In this document: positions 12,227-24,998 of the stretch, one piece after another
Layout of the letters: each line of letters starts with the position of its first letter
Position numbering within the stretch: position 1 is the stretch's first letter
Assembly: GCF_965363235.1 (NCBI RefSeq)
Contig: NC_134839.1
Coordinates: forward strand, 95,871,743 to 95,935,742
Length of the DNA stretch: 64,000 bases
DNA from: Mytilus galloprovincialis
Lineage: Eukaryota > Mollusca > Bivalvia > Mytilida > Mytilidae
Direction: 5' to 3'
Notes under the pieces: model-generated
Told to the model about the DNA's origin: nothing
The model's input: only the letters and a program-made list of their open reading frames with translations
Databases searched by the model: none
Translations under genes and position numbers: made by a program

Positions 12227-15200
12227 TAATTATTAGGGGCCAAAAACTTGACCAATTCCAATAAAACTTGGCATGATTTAAGCTTAGTGTATTATGAGTC
12301 AGTTTACAAAGTTTCAAAGCCATATGATATATATTATAGAAAATGTGGCATTTTTTATATCTCAACTTTGGTTGCTGAATTGTGACGTTGAAATAGAACA
12401 ATTTCAACTTTCAAATTTTGGCTTCAAAAATCCAAAAAAAACACCAAATTGCACTTTTTAATGTCTCAATGGATAAGATATTATCTATTCAAAGTACATG
12501 ATAGCATACTTAATGTATGAGACTTATAAAAATTTGACAAAAGTTAATTTTATATGTGCCTATGCCTAAAAATAGAGGTTTTCAAATGAAGTGAGGCCTT
12601 ATATGAAATGTAATATTTTCCACTTACAACAATTTTCTGAAGTTGTTAAATTAAAACAAAACATTTTACATATCATAAATGTTCTTTTGATGTAAATATA
12701 AGTTTCAAATAGCATAACACATGAGTTTTACATGGTCTTAAGCAATGTCAAGCTTAAAATAACAAGTTGTCAATTTGGGCCGTTCCCTATATTTCCATAT
12801 TAAATTGCATATAAATGATATTGGAGATGGAAATATGCTTCTTTTTGCTCAAATCCTTGCTGAGATATGATCAAATATGAAGCCTGGATGTTACAAGACT
12901 GTTGCTTTTAACTATGTATGTAGACAGTATGGTCTGATGCAAAGTTTTTTTCAATTTACTGTTTAAAACCTGCATGAAATTTCAATCTTAAAATGCCAAT
13001 ATTTTAACCACCAGCCATCCAACAGAAGAAAATAAAGGTATTCTGTGAAACAGACAAGTTTAAACAACCAGTAATAAATGCTTTTGATATAGATTCAGTG
13101 CAATCTGTTTAAAGAAATACAATTTTTAAGTGCATAGAACTTCATATTTCACTTGCTTCATACGGACCGTTAGACCTAGACTATTAAAACAGCACATTTT
13201 GCACTCTTTTAATGCTTTTATCCACTTTTCTTTGTGTTCAGAGTTCACAAATGAGTAAAACACATGAAATAAATACCACAAACACAAATAGATATAAAAA
13301 AAAAATGTCAGAGAAAAATTAAGGATGCTGCTTTTGCAAAAATATTGAAAAAAGTGAAAAAGCTACTTTTTGGGCATATCAGCTGAAAAGTGACTTTTTT
13401 TACAAATTTCTATGAAATAAAAGTGGAAATCATTTCTTCTCATATAGTTTGACAAATCAATACCAATAGATCATTCAGAGAAGTTGTCAAAGTATAAATT
13501 CAAAATTTGCTGAAATGCACCTCTTAGGGGCCAAAAACTTGACCAATTCCAATAAAACTTGGCATGATTTAAGCTTAGTGTATTATGAGTCAGTTTACAA
13601 AGTTTCAAAGCCATATGATATATATTATAGAAAATGTGGCATTTTTTATATCTCAACTTTGGTTGCTGAATTGTGACGTTGAAATAGAACAATTTCAACT
13701 TTCAAATTTTGGCTTCAAAAATCCAAAAAAAACACCAAATTGCACTTTTTAATGTCTCAATGGATAAGATATTATCTATTCAAAGTACATGATAGCATAC
13801 TTAATGTATGAGACTTATAAAAATTTGACAAAAGTTAATTTTATATGTGCCTATGCCTAAAAATAGAGGTTTTCAAATGAAGTGAGGCCTTATATGAAAT
13901 GTAATATTTTCCACTTACAACAATTTTCTGAAGTTGTTAAATTAAAACAAAACATTTTACATATCATAAATGTTCTTTTGATGTAAATATAAGTTTCAAA
14001 TAGCATAACACATGAGTTTTACATGGTCTTAAGCAATGTCAAGCTTAAAATAACAAGTTGTCAATTTGGGCCGTTCCCTATATTTCCATATTAAATTGCA
14101 TATAAATGATATTGGAGATGGAAATATGCTTCTTTTTGCTCAAATCCTTGCTGAGATATGATCAAATATGAAGCCTGGATGTTACAAGACTGTTGCTTTT
14201 AACTATGTATGTAGACAGTATGGTCTGATGCAAAGTTTTTTTCAATTTACTGTTTAAAACCTGCATGAAATTTCAATCTTAAAATGCCAATATTTTAACC
14301 ACCAGCCATCCAACAGAAGAAAATAAAGGTATTCTGTGAAACAGACAAGTTTAAACAACCAGTAATAAATGCTTTTGATATAGATTCAGTGCAATCTGTT
14401 TAAAGAAATACAATTTTTAAGTGCATAGAACTTCATATTTCACTTGCTTCATACGGACCGTTAGACCTAGACTATTAAAACAGCACATTTTGCACTCTTT
14501 TAATGCTTTTATCCACTTTTCTTTGTGTTCAGAGTTCACAAATGAGTAAAACACATGAAATAAATACCACAAACACAAATAGATATAAAAAAAAAAAATG
14601 TCAGAGAAAAATTAAGGATGCTGCTTTTGCAAAAATATTGAAAAAAGTGAAAAAGCTACTTTTTGGGCATATCAGCTGAAAAGTGACTTTTTTTACAAAT
14701 TTCTATGAAATAAAAGTGGAAATCATTTCTTCTCATATAGTTTGACAAATCAATACCAATAGATCATTCAGAGAAGTTGTCAAAGTATAAATTCAAAATT
14801 TGCTGAAATGCACCTCTTAGGGGCCAAAAACTTGACCAATTCCAATAAAACTTGGCATGATTTAAGCTTAGTGTATTATGAGTCAGTTTACAAAGTTTCA
14901 AAGCCATATGATATATATTAAAGAAAATGTGGCATTTTTTATATCTCAACTTTGGTTGCTGAATTGTGACGTTGAAATAGAACAATTTCAACTTTCAAAT
15001 TTTGGCTTCAAAAATCCAAAAAAAACACCAAATTGCACTTTTTAATGTCTCAATGGATAAGATATTATCTATTCAAAGTACATGATAGCATACTTAATGT
15101 ATGAGACTTATAAAAATTTGACAAAAGTTAATTTTATATGTGCCTATGCCTAAAAATAGAGGTTTTCAAATGAAGTGAGGCCTTATATGAAATGTAATAT

Positions 15201-18200
15201 TTTCCACTTACAACAATTTTCTGAAGTTGTTAAATTAAAACAAAACATTTTACATATCATAAATGTTCTTTTGATGTAAATATAAGTTTCAAATAGCATA
15301 ACACATGAGTTTTACATGGTCTTAAGCAATGTCAAGCTTAAAATAACAAGTTGTCAATTTGGGCCGTTCCCTATATTTCCATATTAAATTGCATATAAAT
15401 GATATTGGAGATGGAAATATGCTTCTTTTTGCTCAAATCCTTGCTGAGATATGATCAAATATGAAGCCTGGATGTTACAAGACTGTTGCTTTTAACTATG
15501 TATGTAGACAGTATGGTCTGATGCAAAGTTTTTTTCAATTTACTGTTTAAAACCTGCATGAAATTTCAATCTTAAAATGCCAATATTTTAACCACCAGCC
15601 ATCCAACAGAAGAAAATAAAGGTATTCTGTGAAACAGACAAGTTTAAACAACCAGTAATAAATGCTTTTGATATAGATTCAGTGCAATCTGTTTAAAGAA
15701 ATACAATTTTTAAGTGCATAGAACTTCATATTTCACTTGCTTCATACGGACCGTTAGACCTAGACTATTAAAACAGCACATTTTGCACTCTTTTAATGCT
15801 TTTATCCACTTTTCTTTGTGTTCAGAGTTCACAAATGAGTAAAACACATGAAATAAATACCACAAACACAAATAGATATAATAAAAAAAAATGTCAGAGA
15901 AAAATTAAGGATGCTGCTTTTGCAAAAATATTGAAAAAAGTGAAAAAGCTACTTTTTGGGCATATCAGCTGAAAAGTGACTTTTTTTACAAATTTCTATG
16001 AAATAAAAGTGGAAATCATTTCTTCTCATATAGTTTGACAAATCAATACCAATAGATCATTCAGAGAAGTTGTCAAAGTATAAATTCAAAATTTGCTGAA
16101 ATGCACCTATTAGGGGCCAAAAACTTGACCAATTCCAATAAAACTTGGCATGATTTAAGCTTAGTGTATTATGAGTCAGTTTACAAAGTTTCAAAGCCAT
16201 ATGATATATATTATAGAAAATGTGGCATTTTTTATATCTCAACTTTGGTTGCTGAATTGTGACGTTGAAATAGAACAATTTCAACTTTCAAATTTTGGCT
16301 TCAAAAATCAAAAAAAAACACCAAATTGCACTTTTTAATGTCTCAATGGATAAGATATTATCTATTCAAAGTACATGATAGCATACTTAATGTATGAGAC
16401 TTATAAAAATTTGACAAAAGTTAATTTTATATGTGCCTATGCCTAAAAATAGAGGTTTTCAAATGAAGTGAGGCCTTATATGAAATGTAATATTTTCCAC
16501 TTACAACAATTTTCTGAAGTTGTTAAATTAAAACAAAACATTTTACATATCATAAATGTTCTTTTGATGTAAATATAAGTTTCAAATAGCATAACACATG
16601 AGTTTTACATGGTCTTAAGCAATGTCAAGCTTAAAATAACAAGTTGTCAATTTGGGCCGTTCCCTATATTTCCATATTAAATTGCATATAAATGATATTG
16701 GAGATGGAAATATGCTTCTTTTTGCTCAAATCCTTGCTGAGATATGATCAAATATGAAGCCTGGATGTTACAAGACTGTTGCTTTTAACTATGTATGTAG
16801 ACAGTATGGTCTGATGCAAAGTTTTTTTCAATTTACTGTTTAAAACCTGCATGAAATTTCAATCTTAAAATGCCAATATTTTAACCACCAGCCATCCAAC
16901 AGAAGAAAATAAAGGTATTCTGTGAAACAGACAAGTTTAAACAACCAGTAATAAATGCTTTTGATATAGATTCAGTGCAATCTGTTTAAAGAAATACAAT
17001 TTTTAAGTGCATAGAACTTCATATTTCACTTGCTTCATACGGACCGTTAGACCTAGACTATTAAAACAGCACATTTTGCACTCTTTTAATGCTTTTATCC
17101 ACTTTTCTTTGTGTTCAGAGTTCACAAATGAGTAAAACACATGAAATAAATACCACAAACACAAATAGATATAAAAAAAAAAAATGTCAGAGAAAAATTA
17201 AGGATGCTGCTTTTGCAAAAATATTGAAAAAAGTGAAAAAGCTACTTTTTGGGCATATCAGCTGAAAAGTGACTTTTTTTACAAATTTCTATGAAATAAA
17301 AGTGGAAATCATTTCTTCTCATATAGTTTGACAAATCAATACCAATAGATCATTCAGAGAAGTTGTCAAAGTATAAATTCAAAATTTGCTGAAATGCACC
17401 TCTTAGGGGCCAAAACTTGACCAATTCCAATTAAACTTAGCATGATTTAAGCTTAGTGTATTATGAGTCAGTTTACAAAGTTTCAAAGCCATATGATATA
17501 TATTATAGAAAATGTGGCATTTTTTATATCTCAACTTTGGTTGCTGAATTGTGACGTTGAAATAGAACAATTTCAACTTTCAAATTTTGGCTTCAAAAAT
17601 CAAAAAAAAACACCAAATTGCACTTTTTAATGTCTCAATGGATAAGATATTATCTATTCAAAGTACATGATAGCATACTTAATGTATGAGACTTATAAAA
17701 ATTTGACAAAAGTTAATTTTATATGTGCCTATGCCTAAAAATAGAGGTTTTCAAATGAAGTGAGGCCTTATATGAAATGTAATATTTTCCACTTACAACA
17801 ATTTTCTGAAGTTGTTAAATTAAAACAAAACATTTTACATATCATAAATGTTCTTTTGATGTAAATATAAGTTTCAAATAGCATAACACATGAGTTTTAC
17901 ATGGTCTTAAGCAATGTCAAGCTTAAAATAACAAGTTGTCAATTTGGGCCGTTCCCTATATTTCCATATTAAATTGCATATAAATGATATTGGAGATGGA
18001 AATATGCTTCTTTTTGCTCAAATCCTTGCTGAGATATGATCAAATATGAAGCCTGGATGTTACAAGACTGTTGCTTTTAACTATGTATGTAGACAGTATG
18101 GTCTGATGCAAAGTTTTTTTCAATTTACTGTTTAAAACCTGCATGAAATTTCAATCTTAAAATGCCAATATTTTAACCACCAGCCATCCAACAGAAGAAA

Positions 18201-18696
18201 ATAAAGGTATTCTGTGAAACAGACAAGTTTAAACAACCAGTAATAAATGCTTTTGATATAGATTCAGTGCAATCTGTTTAAAGAAATACAATTTTTAAGT
18301 GCATAGAACTTCATATTTCACTTGCTTCATACGGACCGTTAGACCTAGACTATTAAAACAGCACATTTTGCACTCTTTTAATGCTTTTATCCACTTTTCT
18401 TTGTGTTCAGAGTTCACAAATGAGTAAAACACATGAAATAAATACCACAAACACAAATAGATATAAAAAAAAAAATGTCAGAGAAAAATTAAGGATGCTG
18501 CTTTTGCAAAAATATTGAAAAAAGTGAAAAAGCTACTTTTTGGGCATATCAGCTGAAAAGTGACTTTTTTTACAAATTTCTATGAAATAAAAGTGGAAAT
18601 CATTTCTTCTCATATAGTTTGACAAATCAATACCAATAGATCATTCAGAGAAGTTGTCAAAGTATAAATTCAAAATTTGCTGAAATGCACCTCTTA

Positions 18697-19134
18697 GGCC
18701 CGAGACCACAATTAATTTCTCTATCATTTCTTTATAACGTTTTGTCGCATTAAAAAAAATTTGCCTATTCTTTTTGTCTAATTTTTTGTGTGTGTAATGT
18801 ACAGTACAAGTCCAAAAATATGTCCAAGTTTCAGAAAAAACTTACAAATTTAGCCAATACACATCCATACCCCTATGGACAAGTCAAGAGATGTTCCGAA
18901 AACTGTAAATATCACCTTTTTGCACCTGACCTAATCACTCTTTCCATATCAAAATCAGTTAAAATTAAACATCTAAAAATTTATTTCACCTCTCTTCTTT
19001 CATTTCCACCTTATAAAAGCTAAGAAATGTTTGAGAAAAGGAAAGAAAAAAATTTAAGAAGAAATACACTATAATTAAAGGGAACTATATTCGTGAACAA
19101 CGAAAAGCGGGGTCATTAATTGTGGTCTTGGGCC
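18697..19134. mobile_element. Satellite spacer element, 438 bp
   Basis: Same inverted ends and flanking TA as the spacer at 11776, without the 13-bp insert. It differs from the next copies by ATTAATTTCTC instead of ATTAATTCCTC near the left end. Confidence 0.85.
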
Positions 19135-20435
19135 TAATTATTAGGGGCCAAAAACTTGACCAATTCCAATAAAACTTGGCATGATTTAAGCTTAGTGTAT
19201 TATGAGTCAGTTTACAAAGTTTCAAAGCCATATGATATATATTATAGAAAATGTGGCATTTTTTATATCTCAACTTTGGTTGCTGAATTGTGACGTTGAA
19301 ATAGAACAATTTCAACTTTCAAATTTTGGCTTCAAAAATCCAAAAAAAACACCAAATTGCACTTTTTAATGTCTCAATGGATAAGATATTATCTATTCAA
19401 AGTACATGATAGCATACTTAATGTATGAGACTTATAAAAATTTGACAAAAGTTAATTTTATATGTGCCTATGCCTAAAAATAGAGGTTTTCAAATGAAGT
19501 GAGGCCTTATATGAAATGTAATATTTTCCACTTACAACAATTTTCTGAAGTTGTTAAATTAAAACAAAACATTTTACATATCATAAATGTTCTTTTGATG
19601 TAAATATAAGTTTCAAATAGCATAACACATGAGTTTTACATGGTCTTAAGCAATGTCAAGCTTAAAATAACAAGTTGTCAATTTGGGCCGTTCCCTATAT
19701 TTCCATATTAAATTGCATATAAATGATATTGGAGATGGAAATATGCTTCTTTTTGCTCAAATCCTTGCTGAGATATGATCAAATATGAAGCCTGGATGTT
19801 ACAAGACTGTTGCTTTTAACTATGTATGTAGACAGTATGGTCTGATGCAAAGTTTTTTTCAATTTACTGTTTAAAACCTGCATGAAATTTCAATCTTAAA
19901 ATGCCAATATTTTAACCACCAGCCATCCAACAGAAGAAAATAAAGGTATTCTGTGAAACAGACAAGTTTAAACAACCAGTAATAAATGCTTTTGATATAG
20001 ATTCAGTGCAATCTGTTTAAAGAAATACAATTTTTAAGTGCATAGAACTTCATATTTCACTTGCTTCATACGGACCGTTAGACCTAGACTATTAAAACAG
20101 CACATTTTGCACTCTTTTAATGCTTTTATCCACTTTTCTTTGTGTTCAGAGTTCACAAATGAGTAAAACACATGAAATAAATACCACAAACACAAATAGA
20201 TATAAAAAAAAAAATGTCAGAGAAAAATTAAGGATGCTGCTTTTGCAAAAATATTGAAAAAAGTGAAAAAGCTACTTTTTGGGCATATCAGCTGAAAAGT
20301 GACTTTTTTTACAAATTTCTATGAAATAAAAGTGGAAATCATTTCTTCTCATATAGTTTGACAAATCAATACCAATAGATCATTCAGAGAAGTTGTCAAA
20401 GTATAAATTCAAAATTTGCTGAAATGCACCTCTTA

Positions 20436-20873
20436 GGCCCGAGACCACAATTAATTCCTCTATCATTTCTTTATAACGTTTTGTCGCATTAAAAAAAATT
20501 TGCCTATTCTTTTTGTCTAATTTTTTGTGTGTGTAATGTACAGTACAAGTCCAAAAATATGTCCAAGTTTCAGAAAAAACTTACAAATTTAGCCAATACA
20601 CATCCATACCCCTATGGACAAGTCAAGAGATGTTCCGAAAACTGTAAATATCACCTTTTTGCACCTGACCTAATCACTCTTTCCATATCAAAATCAGTTA
20701 AAATTAAACATCTAAAAATTTATTTCACCTCTCTTCTTTCATTTCCACCTTATAAAAGCTAAGAAATGTTTGAGAAAAGGAAAGAAAAAAATTTAAGAAG
20801 AAATACACTATAATTAAAGGGAACTATATTCGTGAACAACGAAAAGCGGGGTCATTAATTGTGGTCTTGGGCC
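20436..20873. mobile_element. Satellite spacer element, 438 bp
   Basis: Same inverted ends. It begins exactly 1739 bp after the previous spacer, so it spread as part of the tandem unit, not by independent insertion. Confidence 0.85.
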
Positions 20874-22174
20874 TAATTATTAGGGGCCAAAAACTTGACC
20901 AATTCCAATAAAACTTGGCATGATTTAAGCTTAGTGTATTATGAGTCAGTTTACAAAGTTTCAAAGCCATATGATATATATTATAGAAAATGTGGCATTT
21001 TTTATATCTCAACTTTGGTTGCTGAATTGTGACGTTGAAATAGAACAATTTCAACTTTCAAATTTTGGCTTCAAAAATCCAAAAAAAACACCAAATTGCA
21101 CTTTTTAATGTCTCAATGGATAAGATATTATCTATTCAAAGTACATGATAGCATACTTAATGTATGAGACTTATAAAAATTTGACAAAAGTTAATTTTAT
21201 ATGTGCCTATGCCTAAAAATAGAGGTTTTCAAATGAAGTGAGGCCTTATATGAAATGTAATATTTTCCACTTACAACAATTTTCTGAAGTTGTTAAATTA
21301 AAACAAAACATTTTACATATCATAAATGTTCTTTTGATGTAAATATAAGTTTCAAATAGCATAACACATGAGTTTTACATGGTCTTAAGCAATGTCAAGC
21401 TTAAAATAACAAGTTGTCAATTTGGGCCGTTCCCTATATTTCCATATTAAATTGCATATAAATGATATTGGAGATGGAAATATGCTTCTTTTTGCTCAAA
21501 TCCTTGCTGAGATATGATCAAATATGAAGCCTGGATGTTACAAGACTGTTGCTTTTAACTATGTATGTAGACAGTATGGTCTGATGCAAAGTTTTTTTCA
21601 ATTTACTGTTTAAAACCTGCATGAAATTTCAATCTTAAAATGCCAATATTTTAACCACCAGCCATCCAACAGAAGAAAATAAAGGTATTCTGTGAAACAG
21701 ACAAGTTTAAACAACCAGTAATAAATGCTTTTGATATAGATTCAGTGCAATCTGTTTAAAGAAATACAATTTTTAAGTGCATAGAACTTCATATTTCACT
21801 TGCTTCATACGGACCGTTAGACCTAGACTATTAAAACAGCACATTTTGCACTCTTTTAATGCTTTTATCCACTTTTCTTTGTGTTCAGAGTTCACAAATG
21901 AGTAAAACACATGAAATAAATACCACAAACACAAATAGATATAAAAAAAAAAATGTCAGAGAAAAATTAAGGATGCTGCTTTTGCAAAAATATTGAAAAA
22001 AGTGAAAAAGCTACTTTTTGGGCATATCAGCTGAAAAGTGACTTTTTTTACAAATTTCTATGAAATAAAAGTGGAAATCATTTCTTCTCATATAGTTTGA
22101 CAAATCAATACCAATAGATCATTCAGAGAAGTTGTCAAAGTATAAATTCAAAATTTGCTGAAATGCACCTCTTA

Positions 22175-22612
22175 GGCCCGAGACCACAATTAATTCCTCT
22201 ATCATTTCTTTATAACGTTTTGTCGCATTAAAAAAAATTTGCCTATTCTTTTTGTCTAATTTTTTGTGTGTGTAATGTACAGTACAAGTCCAAAAATATG
22301 TCCAAGTTTCAGAAAAAACTTACAAATTTAGCCAATACACATCCATACCCCTATGGACAAGTCAAGAGATGTTCCGAAAACTGTAAATATCACCTTTTTG
22401 CACCTGACCTAATCACTCTTTCCATATCAAAATCAGTTAAAATTAAACATCTAAAAATTTATTTCACCTCTCTTCTTTCATTTCCACCTTATAAAAGCTA
22501 AGAAATGTTTGAGAAAAGGAAAGAAAAAAATTTAAGAAGAAATACACTATAATTAAAGGGAACTATATTCGTGAACAACGAAAAGCGGGGTCATTAATTG
22601 TGGTCTTGGGCC
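22175..22612. mobile_element. Satellite spacer element, 438 bp
   Basis: Same inverted ends, again 1739 bp from its left neighbour. Confidence 0.85.
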
Positions 22613-23913
22613 TAATTATTAGGGGCCAAAAACTTGACCAATTCCAATAAAACTTGGCATGATTTAAGCTTAGTGTATTATGAGTCAGTTTACAAAGTTT
22701 CAAAGCCATATGATATATATTATAGAAAATGTGGCATTTTTTATATCTCAACTTTGGTTGCTGAATTGTGACGTTGAAATAGAACAATTTCAACTTTCAA
22801 ATTTTGGCTTCAAAAATCCAAAAAAAACACCAAATTGCACTTTTTAATGTCTCAATGGATAAGATATTATCTATTCAAAGTACATGATAGCATACTTAAT
22901 GTATGAGACTTATAAAAATTTGACAAAAGTTAATTTTATATGTGCCTATGCCTAAAAATAGAGGTTTTCAAATGAAGTGAGGCCTTATATGAAATGTAAT
23001 ATTTTCCACTTACAACAATTTTCTGAAGTTGTTAAATTAAAACAAAACATTTTACATATCATAAATGTTCTTTTGATGTAAATATAAGTTTCAAATAGCA
23101 TAACACATGAGTTTTACATGGTCTTAAGCAATGTCAAGCTTAAAATAACAAGTTGTCAATTTGGGCCGTTCCCTATATTTCCATATTAAATTGCATATAA
23201 ATGATATTGGAGATGGAAATATGCTTCTTTTTGCTCAAATCCTTGCTGAGATATGATCAAATATGAAGCCTGGATGTTACAAGACTGTTGCTTTTAACTA
23301 TGTATGTAGACAGTATGGTCTGATGCAAAGTTTTTTTCAATTTACTGTTTAAAACCTGCATGAAATTTCAATCTTAAAATGCCAATATTTTAACCACCAG
23401 CCATCCAACAGAAGAAAATAAAGGTATTCTGTGAAACAGACAAGTTTAAACAACCAGTAATAAATGCTTTTGATATAGATTCAGTGCAATCTGTTTAAAG
23501 AAATACAATTTTTAAGTGCATAGAACTTCATATTTCACTTGCTTCATACGGACCGTTAGACCTAGACTATTAAAACAGCACATTTTGCACTCTTTTAATG
23601 CTTTTATCCACTTTTCTTTGTGTTCAGAGTTCACAAATGAGTAAAACACATGAAATAAATACCACAAACACAAATAGATATAAAAAAAAAAATGTCAGAG
23701 AAAAATTAAGGATGCTGCTTTTGCAAAAATATTGAAAAAAGTGAAAAAGCTACTTTTTGGGCATATCAGCTGAAAAGTGACTTTTTTTACAAATTTCTAT
23801 GAAATAAAAGTGGAAATCATTTCTTCTCATATAGTTTGACAAATCAATACCAATAGATCATTCAGAGAAGTTGTCAAAGTATAAATTCAAAATTTGCTGA
23901 AATGCACCTCTTA

Positions 23914-24351
23914 GGCCCGAGACCACAATTAATTCCTCTATCATTTCTTTATAACGTTTTGTCGCATTAAAAAAAATTTGCCTATTCTTTTTGTCTAATT
24001 TTTTGTGTGTGTAATGTACAGTACAAGTCCAAAAATATGTCCAAGTTTCAGAAAAAACTTACAAATTTAGCCAATACACATCCATACCCCTATGGACAAG
24101 TCAAGAGATGTTCCGAAAACTGTAAATATCACCTTTTTGCACCTGACCTAATCACTCTTTCCATATCAAAATCAGTTAAAATTAAACATCTAAAAATTTA
24201 TTTCACCTCTCTTCTTTCATTTCCACCTTATAAAAGCTAAGAAATGTTTGAGAAAAGGAAAGAAAAAAATTTAAGAAGAAATACACTATAATTAAAGGGA
24301 ACTATATTCGTGAACAACGAAAAGCGGGGTCATTAATTGTGGTCTTGGGCC
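23914..24351. mobile_element. Last satellite spacer element; forms the right edge of the array
   Basis: Complete copy with both inverted ends. After GGGCC-TA the sequence turns directly into a dispersed repeat (TTACTTCAATGATG), so the array edge is the element terminus and not a random position in the core. Confidence 0.88.
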
Positions 24352-24603
24352 TATTACTTCAATGATGATTATGGCCAAGTATGGTTAAATTTGGACCAGT
24401 AGTTTTAGAGGAGAAGATTTTTGTAAAAGATAAGAAAACATTACGAAAAATTGGTAAAAAATTACTATAAAGGGCAATAGCTCCTTAAGAGGTCAACTGA
24501 CCATTTTAGTCATATTTACTTATTTGTAGATCTTACTTTGCTGAACATTATTGCTGTTTACAGTTTATCTCTATCTATAATAATATTCAAGATAATAGCA
24601 AAA
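24352..24603. repeat. Fragment of dispersed repeat family F1
   Basis: Similar to 26915-27150 in this window (AATGATGATTATGGCC..., GGTAAAAA...ACTATAAAGGGCAATA, TTTGTAGATCTTACTTTGCT). It is the internal part of the family described at 24604. Its left portion is cut off by the satellite array. Confidence 0.75.
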
Positions 24604-24998
24604 CTAGAGGCTCTTGAGAGCCTGTGTCACTCACCTTGGTCTATGTGCATACATGTATTAAACAAAGGACACAGATGGATTCATGACAAAATTGTGTTTT
24701 GATGATGGTGATGTGTTTGCAGATCTTACTTTACAGAACATTCTTGCTACTTACAATTTTCTCTATCTATAATAAACTTGGCCCTATAGATACACAGAGG
24801 AAATATTTTGTAAAAATTTACAAAAATTTATAAAATTAATGAATATTGTTAAAAATTGACTATAAAGGGCAATAACTCTTTGAGGGGGTTAACTGACCAT
24901 TTCGGTCATGTTGAATTATTTGTAGATCTTACTTTGCTGAACATTATTGCTGTTGACAGTTTATCTCTATCTATACTAATATTCAAAATAATAACCAA

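Larger units (their letters stand above)
1..24351. repeat. Satellite array of ~1.29-kb core units, some with a 438-451-bp spacer
   Basis: A core of 1291-1298 bp repeats head to tail with very few differences. Taking the GGGGCC motif as unit start, full cores begin at 2714, 4006, 5303, 6596, 7893, 9186, 10484, 12236, 13527, 14820, 16113, 17406, 19144, 20883 and 22622. A truncated core spans 76-835 and another partial one 1858-2713. Where a spacer is present the period is exactly 1739 bp (last three units). Differences are mainly the length of a poly-A run before TGTCAGAG, single substitutions and the unit junction. The near identity implies recent amplification or homogenisation. No long ORF is present; a 75-76-codon minus-strand ORF recurs only because the DNA recurs. 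The right boundary at 24351 is sharp; the left one is outside the window. Confidence 0.97.

Noticed and set aside
2706..17410. TTAGGGG at unit junctions as telomeric repeat
   Set aside because: Only one TTAGGG occurs per ~1.3 kb, and one junction class lacks it. It is not a telomeric array.
17..22793. Minus-strand 75-76-codon ORF recurring in each satellite core
   Set aside because: It recurs because the DNA recurs. There are no domain features, and its C-terminus changes with the unit junction, as expected of chance.
11867..24240. Plus-strand 77-82-codon ORF in each spacer
   Set aside because: It lies inside a TIR element, has no recognisable motif, and its N-terminal part changes with a 13-bp indel.
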